Positions 42,210 through 50,835 of a stretch of 50,997 nt of DNA are shown piece after piece. The stretch lies in NCBI RefSeq assembly GCF_006442965.1, contig NZ_VFWX01000027.1:1-50997 (forward strand). The letters are read 5' to 3'. Within the stretch, counting starts at the first letter, position 1, and each line of letters starts with the position of its first letter. The position numbers were made by a program, and so were the translations under genes. The notes under the pieces were generated by a model that saw nothing but the letters and a program-made list of their open reading frames with translations, ran no database searches and was not told where the DNA came from. Source of the DNA: Mesorhizobium sp. CU3 (GTDB taxonomy: Bacteria; Pseudomonadota; Alphaproteobacteria; Rhizobiales; Rhizobiaceae).

Positions 42210-43499
42210 TCAGCTGTGGGTGCTGGACGACGCGGCCGCCTCGAGCAGCGCGCGCCCCAGAAAATCGTTCTCGTCCTTGACGCCGGGCAGGGCGAAGAAA
42301 TAGCCGCCGCCGAAAGGTTTGATGTATTCCTCCAGCGGCTCGCCGCTGAGGCGCGTCTGGACGGCGATGAAGCCGCTTTCGAGATCGGCCTGATAGGCGA
42401 TGAACAGCAGCCCCATATCCATCTGATTGGCCTTGCTGACGCCGTTCGAATAGTTGAACGGACGGCGCAGGATACGGTGCTGCATGGCCTCGGCGGTGCG
42501 CGGATTGGCCAGGCGGATATGCGCGTCGAGCGGCGTCGTCTTGCCTTGCGGGTCGCCGGGATAGTTGGGAACATCGGCCTCGGTGGCGCCGCCGAAGGGC
42601 GCGCCGCTCGCCTTCAGGCGGCCGATGATGGTCTGCTGCTCCTGCAGCGGCGTGCGGTCCCAGCGCTCGACGAAATTTCTGATAAGCCGCACCGCCTGAT
42701 AGGAGCCGCCGGCCGCCCAGCCCGGCTCGCCGGCGCCCGGCTGCACCCAGACGATCTCCTTCATCAGATCCGTATCGCCGGCATCCGGATTGGCCGAGCC
42801 GTCGCGGAAACCGAGGAAGTTGCGCGCGCTTTCCTTCGGCTTGCCGGGGCTTGGCGGGCGCACCGGCACCGAGCCTTCCTGCTTCCAGCGCAGCAGCAGC
42901 GAATCCGGCGTGTTCTTCACGATGTCGCGCAGCGCGTGGATGTTGGTGTCGGGCGTGTTGGAGCAGAATTGCAGCAACAGGTCGCCATGGCAGAATTCAT
43001 CCTCCAGCGCGTCGTTGGAGAAGGACGTCATGCGCGACAGGCGCCTCGGCTTTTGCGGCGCAAGCCCAAAACGCTCGTCGAACAGCGAGGCGCCGAGCGA
43101 GGTGGTGATGGTCAGATTGTCCGGCGTCACCACCGGGCCGAGGATGCCGGAATCGGCGGCGGGGAATTTCGGGTCGAGCGCAGGCGGCGTGCCGCCCTGC
43201 ATCAGGAAGGCGGTTCGTTCGGTCAGCGTCTTCAGCAGGCGCTCCAGCCCGGCGCGGTTCTGCGCCAGGACGTCGAACGACGCGACGAGGCCGGCGGCCG
43301 GCCGTGGCGTGACGATGCCGGGCTGATGCTCGCCATAGAAGGGCTGGCGCTGGTGGACGCTGTCGCTTTCCGGCGCATCGGTCACGCCAGCGCTGCCGCC
43401 AGAGGCGGCAGTCGCGACCTGTGGCGCCAGCGCGCCGGCCACCGCCCCGATCAGGATCGAGCGGCGCGTTGCATTGGATAGGATAGACTTGGTCGTCAT
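42210..43499 (-). CDS. efeB: Deferrochelatase/peroxidase EfeB (Dyp-type, Tat-exported)
   Basis: A 429-aa Dyp-type haem peroxidase. The N-terminal ATRRSILIGAVAGA is a Tat signal, so the folded haem protein is periplasmic. The Dyp GxxDG motif is GFRDGS (within FLGFRDGSANPDAGD), and the haem-ligand His lies in TTPLDAHIRLANPR. It oxidises Fe(II) or extracts iron from haem and feeds EfeU. It overlaps efeO by 4 bases, giving the order efeU-efeO-efeB-efeM. Confidence 0.93.
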   Translation of the reverse strand: MTTKSILSNATRRSILIGAVAGALAPQVATAASGGSAGVTDAPESDSVHQRQPFYGEHQPGIVTPRPAAGLVASFDVLAQNRAGLERLLKTLTERTAFLMQGGTPPALDPKFPAADSGILGPVVTPDNLTITTSLGASLFDERFGLAPQKPRRLSRMTSFSNDALEDEFCHGDLLLQFCSNTPDTNIHALRDIVKNTPDSLLLRWKQEGSVPVRPPSPGKPKESARNFLGFRDGSANPDAGDTDLMKEIVWVQPGAGEPGWAAGGSYQAVRLIRNFVERWDRTPLQEQQTIIGRLKASGAPFGGATEADVPNYPGDPQGKTTPLDAHIRLANPRTAEAMQHRILRRPFNYSNGVSKANQMDMGLLFIAYQADLESGFIAVQTRLSGEPLEEYIKPFGGGYFFALPGVKDENDFLGRALLEAAASSSTHS

Positions 43500-44671
43500 T
43501 GGCTGAGGTCCATGGTTTCGCGCAGTCGGGAAATATCGGCGGCGAGCGTTGTCGCCCTCTTGCCCAGATCGGCCTTGGCGGCATCGTCAAGCCGCTCGGC
43601 GCCTTCACCGCGGCGGGCGGCGATCATGGCGTCGAGGCCGGCAAGATCCTTGTCGAGCGCAGCAACGATGTCGGGTTCGGGCTTGGCCGCCACCGGCCGC
43701 AACAGGTCGTAGACCTTGCGCGCGCCGGCAATCGTCGCGGCGAAGGATGACAGGTCGGCATGGGCATAGGGGCTGTCGCCGAAAGCGGGGCCGGCGGCCG
43801 CGACGCGCTCGACGATCGCCGCCGCCCCGCCCGCCATGCTTTCGGGCATGATGCGCAGATCGTGGATGCGCGCCTTGAGCTGAGTTGCATCGCGAACCAG
43901 TCTGTCGGCGACCGGCGCAAGGCCGTCGAGATTGCGCTGGCTGAACAGTCCGTATTCGAGCCGATGCAGCCCGCCAAAGGCCGGATCGGCCTCGCGCCGG
44001 CCGAAGGCGTCGGCGCGGGCGTCGATCGCGGCATCGAGATCGGAAAACAGCGGCGAGATTGCCGCCATATGGGCGTAAGCCGTCTCAGCCGGCAGATAGG
44101 CCGCTTTGGCGGCCGCCAGGTCGCCGGATTTCACCGCACCGGCGAAAGCGCCGGCCGCATCGGCGAAGGCATCAGCCTCGCTCGCCAGGAACACCTTGTA
44201 TTCGGCCAGCGCGCCGATGAAGGCGGTGAGGTTCGGCCTCGCCACGGGTGTGGCGTTGGCGACGGGGAGCACATGCAGCCTGCCGCGCGGATTGGAAAGC
44301 AGGCCGCAGGTTATGGCGTAGTCGCCGGGCTCGAGCCGGGCGCTGAGCTCCTGCGTGAAACCGGGCGCAATGTTCTCGCGCTCCTCCAGCACCATGACGC
44401 CGTCGAGGATTTCCCATTCGACGGCGCGATCCGAACGGTTGGTGATCCGGAAGCTGTTTTGCCCGGCCGAAACGGTGAGCTCGTTGGGCTCGCAGGCCTG
44501 GCCGGTGATCGCCACAACGGTCGAGGCAGCTTGATCGCGGCGGCTCTTCTGCACGGTGAGCGTCGCATAGGTAAAAGCGGCGGCCGCGGCGACCACCAGC
44601 GCCAGCGATGCGGCCAGGCCGGCGCGCACGGCGCCGCGCGGCAAGGCCTGTGGTTGGGTCGACGCGCTCAT
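43496..44671 (-). CDS. efeO: Iron-uptake protein EfeO (cupredoxin + imelysin)
   Basis: A 391-aa exported protein. A hydrophobic signal or anchor segment (about 18-38) is followed by a cupredoxin-like domain (about 45-140: ITGQACEPNELTVSAG, LEPGDYAITCGL) and an imelysin domain (about 145-391) with the HxxE motif GLHRLEYGLFS. EfeO captures and oxidises or hands on iron to EfeU. The start 44671 gives the 4-base overlap with efeU; the frame opens at 44731 inside efeU. Confidence 0.92.
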   Translation of the reverse strand: MSASTQPQALPRGAVRAGLAASLALVVAAAAAFTYATLTVQKSRRDQAASTVVAITGQACEPNELTVSAGQNSFRITNRSDRAVEWEILDGVMVLEERENIAPGFTQELSARLEPGDYAITCGLLSNPRGRLHVLPVANATPVARPNLTAFIGALAEYKVFLASEADAFADAAGAFAGAVKSGDLAAAKAAYLPAETAYAHMAAISPLFSDLDAAIDARADAFGRREADPAFGGLHRLEYGLFSQRNLDGLAPVADRLVRDATQLKARIHDLRIMPESMAGGAAAIVERVAAAGPAFGDSPYAHADLSSFAATIAGARKVYDLLRPVAAKPEPDIVAALDKDLAGLDAMIAARRGEGAERLDDAAKADLGKRATTLAADISRLRETMDLSQ

Positions 44672-45504
44672 GCCGCCGGCCTTTCCGCCGGCTTTGCCGG
44701 CGCGCCGGTCCGGTCCGCCAGGAACAGCCACAGCGACGGCACGAGGAAGCCGAGATAGACGGCGAGCTCACTGACGGTCGGCGCGTCGATATAGCCGAGG
44801 ATGCCGGAGAGCACCGAGCCGAGCGGGCTGTCCATCGGTAGCACGCCGCTGATGTCGAACACCACCGCCTGCCCATGGTTCCACAGGCCGGCCTCATGCA
44901 GCGCATTGACCGAATTGGCGATGAGGCCGGCGGCGACGATGAGGATGAAGGCGCCGGTCCAGCGGAAGAAGCGCCTCAGATCGAGCCGCACGCTGCCGGC
45001 ATAGACGCCATAGCCGACGAAGCCGGCCAGCACCACGCCGGCCAAGGCGCCAAGCGGCGCATAGGCGCCGGCCTGCTGGAAGGCGGCGAGCAGGAAGAAC
45101 ACCGACTCCACGCCTTCGCGCGCAACGGCGAAGAAGACCATGGCGATCAGCCCAAAGCCCTTGTGGCTGGGGGTGGCGAAGGCGGCGTCGATGGAATCCT
45201 GCAATTCGGCCTTGATCGAGCGCGCCGCCTTGCGCATCCAGAACACCATCGAGGTCAGCACGCAGACGGCGACCAGGCCGATAATCGCCTCGAACAGCTC
45301 CTGCGCCTTCTGCGGGAATTCGACCGCGGCAAGCTGCAGGACCGCGCCGACGCCGAGCGAGAAGGCCAAGGCGAGAAAAATGCCGATCCACACCACCGGC
45401 ATCCAGGCGCCGCGGCCGGTGCGGTTCAAGTAGCTCGCGATAATGCCGACGATGAGCGCCGCCTCGACGCCCTCGCGAAACATGATCAGGAACGGTACCA
45501 ACAT
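44668..45504 (-). CDS. efeU: Ferrous iron permease EfeU (FTR1/OFeT family)
   Basis: A 278-aa inner-membrane protein with seven hydrophobic segments and two REGxE iron-binding motifs (REGVE at 10-14 and 129-133), as in E. coli EfeU (about 276 aa). The start 45504 places the first REGVE in the first helix, as in the family; the upstream extension to 45567 is rejected. It is the first gene of the efe operon. The ~240 bp before it, shared with a divergent membrane-protein gene, must hold the promoter. I did not find a convincing Irr, RirA or Fur box. Confidence 0.93.
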   Translation of the reverse strand: MLVPFLIMFREGVEAALIVGIIASYLNRTGRGAWMPVVWIGIFLALAFSLGVGAVLQLAAVEFPQKAQELFEAIIGLVAVCVLTSMVFWMRKAARSIKAELQDSIDAAFATPSHKGFGLIAMVFFAVAREGVESVFFLLAAFQQAGAYAPLGALAGVVLAGFVGYGVYAGSVRLDLRRFFRWTGAFILIVAAGLIANSVNALHEAGLWNHGQAVVFDISGVLPMDSPLGSVLSGILGYIDAPTVSELAVYLGFLVPSLWLFLADRTGAPAKPAERPAA

Positions 45505-45687
45505 TTTTCCGAGCCGCGCTGCGGAGCGACCCCCCAAGGTCGCGCCCGCCTGAAGCCCACCGGTCAAGGCAAGCCGAAAACTTGTGTAAAGTGGTCATCT
45601 TTTATGATCAGCCGCGGCGCGGGCACAAGCGAGCTGCCGATCACATAAACGAGATGGTGAGGTGATCGTCGATCGGCCTTCGACGGC

Positions 45688-45720
45688 TTGACGTTCTAGA
45701 ATCTACCTACTAGTTGGTAG
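45688..45720 (+). promoter_or_regulatory. Promoter and TetR operator of the 45747 gene
   Basis: TTGACG (45688-45693) and TAGTTG (45711-45716) are 17 bases apart. CTACC (45703-45707) and GGTAG (45716-45720) bracket a near-symmetric ACTAGT core, an 18-bp palindrome with one mismatched pair that overlaps the -10. The TetR gene two positions downstream is the natural candidate to bind it. Confidence 0.6.
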
Positions 45721-45746
45721 GCAAAGCCTTAATGAGAGACCCGATC

Positions 45747-46337
45747 ATGTCTGCGCAAATGAACATCCAAACCCTCGCCCCTTCTTCGAACGCTTGGCTC
45801 AAAAGCTACTACTATCTGCGGTTTGCCGTATCGGCGGCCTGGGTTGCCCTGGCTTTCACCGTCGCGAAAAGCAATCCGCCGCTCGCCGCAATCATGCTGG
45901 TGGCCTACCCGGCATGGGACGCGCTGGCGAACTATGTCGACGCCCGGCGCGCCGGCGGGCTCGGCCGCAACAGATCGCAGCTGCTCAACGTCGTCGTCAG
46001 CCTCGTTGCCGCGATTGCGATCGCCATCGCGCTTGCGCTCGGCATGAACGCGGTGCTTGCGGTCTATGGCATCTGGGCCATCGTCGCCGGCGCCTTTCAG
46101 CTCTTGACCGCGGCGCGGCGCTGGAAAACCAGCGGCGCGCAGTGGGCGATGATCCTGAGCGGCGCCCAATCGGCGCTGGCCGGCCTCTTCTTCGTCAAGA
46201 TGGCGGGCGGCACGGAGGCGATCGGCATTGCCAATGTCGCGCCCTATGCGGCGTTCGGCGCCTTCTACTTCCTCGTATCCGCCGTGTGGCTTTCCGTGAG
46301 CGATATCCTTCGCAAGTCGCCGCAGGCCGCGCGTTGA
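45747..46337 (+). CDS. Small integral membrane protein (DUF308/HdeD-like layout)
   Basis: A 196-aa protein with about six hydrophobic helices and short loops; an internal AVYGIWAIVAGAFQLLTAAR (about 104-123) resembles the HdeD/DUF308 repeat. ATG 45747 is preferred to 45732 because GAGAGAC stands upstream and it leaves a ~24-base leader after the predicted promoter. It is followed 24 bases later by a TetR gene. Such pairs often form regulator-controlled stress or efflux units. Function unknown. Confidence 0.72.
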   Translation: MSAQMNIQTLAPSSNAWLKSYYYLRFAVSAAWVALAFTVAKSNPPLAAIMLVAYPAWDALANYVDARRAGGLGRNRSQLLNVVVSLVAAIAIAIALALGMNAVLAVYGIWAIVAGAFQLLTAARRWKTSGAQWAMILSGAQSALAGLFFVKMAGGTEAIGIANVAPYAAFGAFYFLVSAVWLSVSDILRKSPQAAR

Positions 46338-46361
46338 GATTTTCTGCACCGGAGGTTAGGC

Positions 46362-46985
46362 ATGTCCATGGATAAGCCCTCGAACACCGCCGATGACATC
46401 CTGGCCGCCGCGCGACGCTTCATCGTCGCCAGCGGCTACAACGGCTTCAGCTATGCGGACATCGCCGAGGCGGTCGGCATCCGCAAGGCCAGCATCCACC
46501 ATCATTTTCCCAGCAAGGTCGACCTCGTGCGGACCCTGGTCAGGCGCTACCTCGAGGACGCGGTCACAGGCATGGCGGAGCTCGAGCGAAATGTGCCACA
46601 GCCGGCCGAGCTGCTTCGAACCTATACCGGCTTCTGGGCGCAATGCATCGAGGACGCGAGCAGGCCGTTCTGCGTGTGCGCGCTGCTGGCGAGCGAGCTT
46701 CCGGTTCTGCCGCCGGAAGTGGCTGCGGAAGTGCGGTCGTATTTTCGGTTTCTCTCGGGTTGGCTGACCGGCGTTATCGAGCGCGGCGCCGAACAAGGCA
46801 CGCTGACGATTTCCGCTTCGCCGCGCATGGAGGCGGAGGCCTTCATGGCGACCGTGCACGGCGCAATGCTTTCCGCGCGAGCCTATGGCGATGGATCGAT
46901 CTTCGGCATGATCCTGACGCCGACGCTGAACAAGCTGATCCTGCAACCGACTGAGACGAGATTGGTCTCGGCGGATTCGGCGTAG
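46362..46985 (+). CDS. TetR/AcrR-family transcriptional regulator
   Basis: A 207-aa regulator. The helix-turn-helix is SYADIAEAVGIRKASIHHHF (about 30-49), followed by PSKVDLVRTLV. The C-terminal ligand domain contains three cysteines in a short space (WAQCIEDASRPFCVCALLAS), which might sense thiol-reactive compounds. GGAGG lies 6 bases before the ATG. It follows the membrane-protein gene and probably binds the CTACC/GGTAG palindrome upstream of that gene. Confidence 0.88.
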   Translation: MSMDKPSNTADDILAAARRFIVASGYNGFSYADIAEAVGIRKASIHHHFPSKVDLVRTLVRRYLEDAVTGMAELERNVPQPAELLRTYTGFWAQCIEDASRPFCVCALLASELPVLPPEVAAEVRSYFRFLSGWLTGVIERGAEQGTLTISASPRMEAEAFMATVHGAMLSARAYGDGSIFGMILTPTLNKLILQPTETRLVSADSA

Positions 46986-47002
46986 CTTCGAACGCTTTCC
47001 GA

Positions 47003-48532
47003 CTAAGCCGCCTGCGCCATCCGTTCCGCGCTCATGCGATAGGAAATCGCTTCGGCGAGATGGATGCGGCCTACTGTCTCGCTGGCGTCGAGGTCGGCCA
47101 GCGTGCGCGCGACTTTCAGCACGCGGTGATAGGCGCGGGCGGAGAATCCGAGTTTCTCGCTGGCGTCCTTGAGCAGCGTCAGCCCGGCCGCGTCGGGCCT
47201 GGCGATCTGCTCGACGATCGAGGGCGGGCAGTGCGCGTTGGTGGTGGCGGCCGCCCCCAGCTTCTCAAGCCGCTCGCGCTGCATGGTGCGGGCGCGGGCC
47301 ACGCGCTGCGCGACGACGGCGCTGCTCTCGGCCTTGTCCGGACGGATCAGGTCGGCGGCCGAAACCGCCGGCACCTCGATGCGCAAATCGATGCGGTCGA
47401 GCAGCGGGCCGGAGATGCGCGCCTGGTATTCGGTGCGGCAGCGGTCGCCGCGCAGGCAGCGATAGCCGGGCTCGCCCGACATGCCGCAGCGGCACGGGTT
47501 CATCGCCGCGACCAGTTGGATGCGCGCCGGATAGGTGACGCGGTGGTTGGCGCGCGCGATCGCGCAGTCGCCGGTCTCCAAGGGCTGGCGCAGCGCATCC
47601 AGCGTCTGCGGCGAGAATTCGGGGAATTCGTCGAGAAAGAGAACGCCGTGATGGGCGAGCGACACCTCACCCGGCCGCGCGCGCAGGCCGCCGCCGACCA
47701 TCGCCGCCATCGAGGCCGAATGATGCGGGGCGCGGAATGGCCGCCGGTCGGTGAGCTTGCCTTCGCCGAGTTCGCCGGCGACGGAGGCGATCATCGAGAC
47801 TTCGAGCAGTTCCTTCGGCGCCAGCGGCGGCAGGATCGACGGCAGGCGCTGCGCCAGCATCGACTTGCCGGCGCCGGGCGGGCCGACCATCAGGAGGTTA
47901 TGCCCACCGGCGGCCGCCACTTCCAGCGCCCGCTTGGCGCTTTCCTGGCCCTTGATGTCGGCGAGATCCGGCAGGTCGCGCACCGCCAGCTGGATACCGG
48001 CTTCGGGCCGCGACAACACCTGCGTGCCGCGGAAATGGTTGGCGATGGCGATCAGGCTGCGCGGCGCCAGGATATCGAAATCCTTGCCGGCCCAGGCCGC
48101 TTCCGGCCCGCAGGCGTGGGAGCAGATCAGGCCCTTGCCCTCGGCATTGGCGCCGATCGCCGCCGGCAGCGCGCCGGCAACCGCCGCGGTCGTGCCGTCG
48201 AGCGACAATTCGCCGAGCACCACATAACCGGCAAGCATGTCGCCCGGAATGGCGCCAAGCGCCGCCATCAGGCCGAGCGCGATCGGCAGATCGTAATGGC
48301 TGCCTTCCTTGGGCAGGTCGGCCGGCGCGAGGTTGACCGTCACCTTCTTCGACGGCATCGACAGGCCTGACGCATGCAGCGCCGCCTGGACGCGCTCGCG
48401 GCTTTCGGCGACCGCCTTGTCCGGCAGGCCGACAATCTGCATGCCGACCTTGCCTGGCCCGACCATCACCTGGACATCGACCGGCACGGCCTCGATGCCC
48501 TGAAAAGCCACCGTACGAACCCGCGCCACCAT
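47003..48532 (-). CDS. comM: ComM/YifB-type Mg-chelatase-like AAA+ ATPase
   Basis: A 509-aa protein. An N-terminal Lon-protease-like (ChlI) domain (about 20-150) precedes the AAA+ core with Walker A GPPGAGKSMLAQ (about 217-228), Walker B GVLFLDEFPEF, and a C-terminal Mg_chelatase_C domain. A CRCG...C zinc knuckle (NPCRCGMSGEPGYRCLRGDRC) is present. ComM is a hexameric helicase that drives branch migration in natural transformation and recombination. It usually lies by gshB in Rhizobiales; here a GT8 gene separates them. Confidence 0.93.
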   Translation of the reverse strand: MVARVRTVAFQGIEAVPVDVQVMVGPGKVGMQIVGLPDKAVAESRERVQAALHASGLSMPSKKVTVNLAPADLPKEGSHYDLPIALGLMAALGAIPGDMLAGYVVLGELSLDGTTAAVAGALPAAIGANAEGKGLICSHACGPEAAWAGKDFDILAPRSLIAIANHFRGTQVLSRPEAGIQLAVRDLPDLADIKGQESAKRALEVAAAGGHNLLMVGPPGAGKSMLAQRLPSILPPLAPKELLEVSMIASVAGELGEGKLTDRRPFRAPHHSASMAAMVGGGLRARPGEVSLAHHGVLFLDEFPEFSPQTLDALRQPLETGDCAIARANHRVTYPARIQLVAAMNPCRCGMSGEPGYRCLRGDRCRTEYQARISGPLLDRIDLRIEVPAVSAADLIRPDKAESSAVVAQRVARARTMQRERLEKLGAAATTNAHCPPSIVEQIARPDAAGLTLLKDASEKLGFSARAYHRVLKVARTLADLDASETVGRIHLAEAISYRMSAERMAQAA

Positions 48533-48663
48533 GTTTTTCTCGCACCCCGGATATCAGCCCACCCGCACCCTGCGATCAGGCCGCGAACGAGATCAGGTCA
48601 GACAACCACAGATTTTCGCTTTGGGCAAGAACATTACGAGAACACAGGCAACTGCGCATCTCG

Positions 48664-49614
48664 TTACGGCGCAGCAGTCGAATGTTGCGGCGGCAACGGG
48701 ACCTTCGAGAACATCTTACCCAGGCCTCGTAGATGCGGTTTGGTAAAGCGACGGCGATAGTAGTGATTTGCCAGGGCGGCGGACCAGTATTTTCTTCGCA
48801 GCCCGATAAGGCCAAGGATCATCTTGCGCCTGCGGGCGGATTTCAAAATCAGCGTGCCCTCCGGAATATCCAGTCCCGACAGGGTTCTGTAGAAATTGAA
48901 AACATCGGCGAAAGGCACGCGCTTGTAGCGCCAGGGTTTGGCCGATCCGGCATAGTAGATCACCTTGGGAAGCCGCCGTTCGATTTCCAAATACCGGTCC
49001 GAAAAGAAATTCCATTCCCTGCCCAGGAAAAGAACGCGTCCGCGCACCACCTGGTTCAAGGCTGTCTGGTCGAGGTATCGAGACTTGGCAGTCCCCCGAA
49101 CTGTTGCGAAGATCCTGTCCGCGATGCCTTCCCTGCGCCAGGCGGCTAGGTTCATCGTCAGAACGCCGGAATTGATATATTCGTTGCGGGACATTTCGAT
49201 CTCGTCGAGTTCCTCCTGTTCGACGAAACCGTCAATCACGCCGGCGACCAGATTGTCGCCCAAATCCGCCGACCAGAGATCACCGAGATCGGACACCACC
49301 AGCGTATCCGCATCCATGTAGATGGCCTTGTCGCAATCGGGCAATATCTCCGGAATGAGTATCCGGGCATATGCCGCAGTGGTCAGCAGCTTGCCTCGTG
49401 TCGGCAGATCGGAGATCCGCTTGGCGTCTGCCTGGACGAGCTGACAGTCAATTCGATTTCGTTCGCAAAAACGGCGAAGCTTGGTCACGCTCGCGGGTTC
49501 TATTCCTGCGTCGATGACGACGAACTTCGCCTCGCGATTGTGAACCCAAGCGGAAAAAATGCATAAGAAAAGTCCGGGCACAAAATTATTGTCGCTTGCG
49601 GTAACAATTATCAT
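48664..49614 (-). CDS. Glycosyltransferase family 8 protein
   Basis: A 316-aa cytoplasmic GT-A enzyme. The N-terminus starts with a strand reading MIIVTASDNNFVPG, and the metal-binding DxD is IYMDADTLVVSDLGDL (D101-A-D103). Conserved YINSGVLTMNLAAWR (near 155) completes the GT8 pattern, related to LPS galactosyltransferases and glycogenin. Donor probably UDP-glucose or UDP-galactose. It lies between comM and gshB with slightly lower GC than either, so it may have been inserted. The 49615-49815 gap contains no gene. Confidence 0.87.
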   Translation of the reverse strand: MIIVTASDNNFVPGLFLCIFSAWVHNREAKFVVIDAGIEPASVTKLRRFCERNRIDCQLVQADAKRISDLPTRGKLLTTAAYARILIPEILPDCDKAIYMDADTLVVSDLGDLWSADLGDNLVAGVIDGFVEQEELDEIEMSRNEYINSGVLTMNLAAWRREGIADRIFATVRGTAKSRYLDQTALNQVVRGRVLFLGREWNFFSDRYLEIERRLPKVIYYAGSAKPWRYKRVPFADVFNFYRTLSGLDIPEGTLILKSARRRKMILGLIGLRRKYWSAALANHYYRRRFTKPHLRGLGKMFSKVPLPPQHSTAAP

Positions 49615-49815
49615 GAAACTGCGATTCCAGGGAAACAGGGAACCACGCCCTGCTGCGGTTGATCGAGCACCAGAGCGTCCCCGGTCATGGGCAGCATATC
49701 GGCATCTCGCCTCTCAGATAGCTCATCGTCTATTCCATGCGCGGGTTTCGCCGCTACCCATCCGGCGACATCGACGAGCCCGACGCCTGGAACGCCGCCT
49801 GCATCGTGCAGAGAA

Positions 49816-50757
49816 TTACCCCCGCTTGTCCTCCACGCAATCCCAGAACAGCGCCGCGATATCGGCGCCGCCGAAGCGCTGCACCTCGCGCACGCCGGTC
49901 GGCGAGGTGACGTTGATCTCGGTCATGTAGTCGCCGATCACGTCGATGCCGACGAGGATGAAGCCACGCTGTTTGAGGGAAGGCCCGATGCGGGCGCAGA
50001 TCTCGCGCTCGCGCTGCGTCAGCTCGGTCTTTTCGGCGCGGCCGCCGACATGCATGTTGGAGCGGGAATCGTGGTCGGCAGGCACCCGGTTGATGGCGCC
50101 GACCGGCTCGCCGTCGATCAGGATGATGCGCTTGTCGCCCTTGCGCACGTCCTTGAGGTAGCGCTGCACGATATAGGGCTCGCGCGACAGCTGGCCGAAC
50201 ATCTCGAGCAGCGAGGCGAGGTTGCGGTCGTCCTCCTTGAGGTGGAAGATGCCGGCGCCGCCATTGCCGTAGAGCGGCTTGACGATGATGTCGCCGAATT
50301 CCTTGCGGAAGGCGGCGACCTCCGTCGGATCCTTGGTGATCAGCGTCTCCGGCATCAGGTCCGGGAATTCGGTGACGAATATCTTTTCCGGGCTGTTGCG
50401 CACCCAGGCCGGATCGTTGACCACCAGCGTCTTCGGGTGGATGCGCTCCAAAATATGCGTGGTGGTGATGTAGTTCATGTCGAAGGGCGGGTCTTGCCGC
50501 AGCAGTACCACGTCCATCTCCGACAGGTCGGTGCGGACCTTCTCGCCGAGCGAGAAGTGGTTGCCCTTCTCGTCGCGCAGCTGCATTTCCTCGACGCGGG
50601 CGAACACCTTGCCGCCCAGCATCGACAACCGGTCGGGCGTGTAATGGAACAGCTTGTGGCCGCGCCGCTGCGCCTCCAGCGAAAGGGCGAAGCTGGTGTC
50701 GCCGGCTATCGACACGGTGGAGACATGGTCCATCTGGACGGCAATTTTCAGCGGCAT
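49816..50757 (-). CDS. gshB: Glutathione synthetase
   Basis: A 313-aa ATP-grasp ligase that joins gamma-glutamylcysteine and glycine. The N-terminus is KIAVQMDHVSTVSIAGDTSF, DPPFDMNYITTTHIL (about 95-109) is the substrate loop, VKPLYGNGGAGIFH (about 155-168) the ATP loop, and GIDVIGDYMTEINVTSPTG the metal-binding end. The length fits the bacterial enzyme. It is on the same strand as comM and the GT8 gene. The start at 50757 (MPLKIAVQMD) is the family start. Confidence 0.96.
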   Translation of the reverse strand: MPLKIAVQMDHVSTVSIAGDTSFALSLEAQRRGHKLFHYTPDRLSMLGGKVFARVEEMQLRDEKGNHFSLGEKVRTDLSEMDVVLLRQDPPFDMNYITTTHILERIHPKTLVVNDPAWVRNSPEKIFVTEFPDLMPETLITKDPTEVAAFRKEFGDIIVKPLYGNGGAGIFHLKEDDRNLASLLEMFGQLSREPYIVQRYLKDVRKGDKRIILIDGEPVGAINRVPADHDSRSNMHVGGRAEKTELTQREREICARIGPSLKQRGFILVGIDVIGDYMTEINVTSPTGVREVQRFGGADIAALFWDCVEDKRG

Positions 50758-50835
50758 CTTCGGTCTCCGGGAACTCTGCCGCCGATATAAGGAAGTCGAA
50801 GGCTCCTGCCAATCGTGCTTGCTTGGTGCAGAGAC

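Noticed and set aside
45505..45687. Irr, RirA or Fur box for the efe operon
   Set aside because: Several AT-rich bits occur, but none showed convincing symmetry or match to a known consensus by eye.
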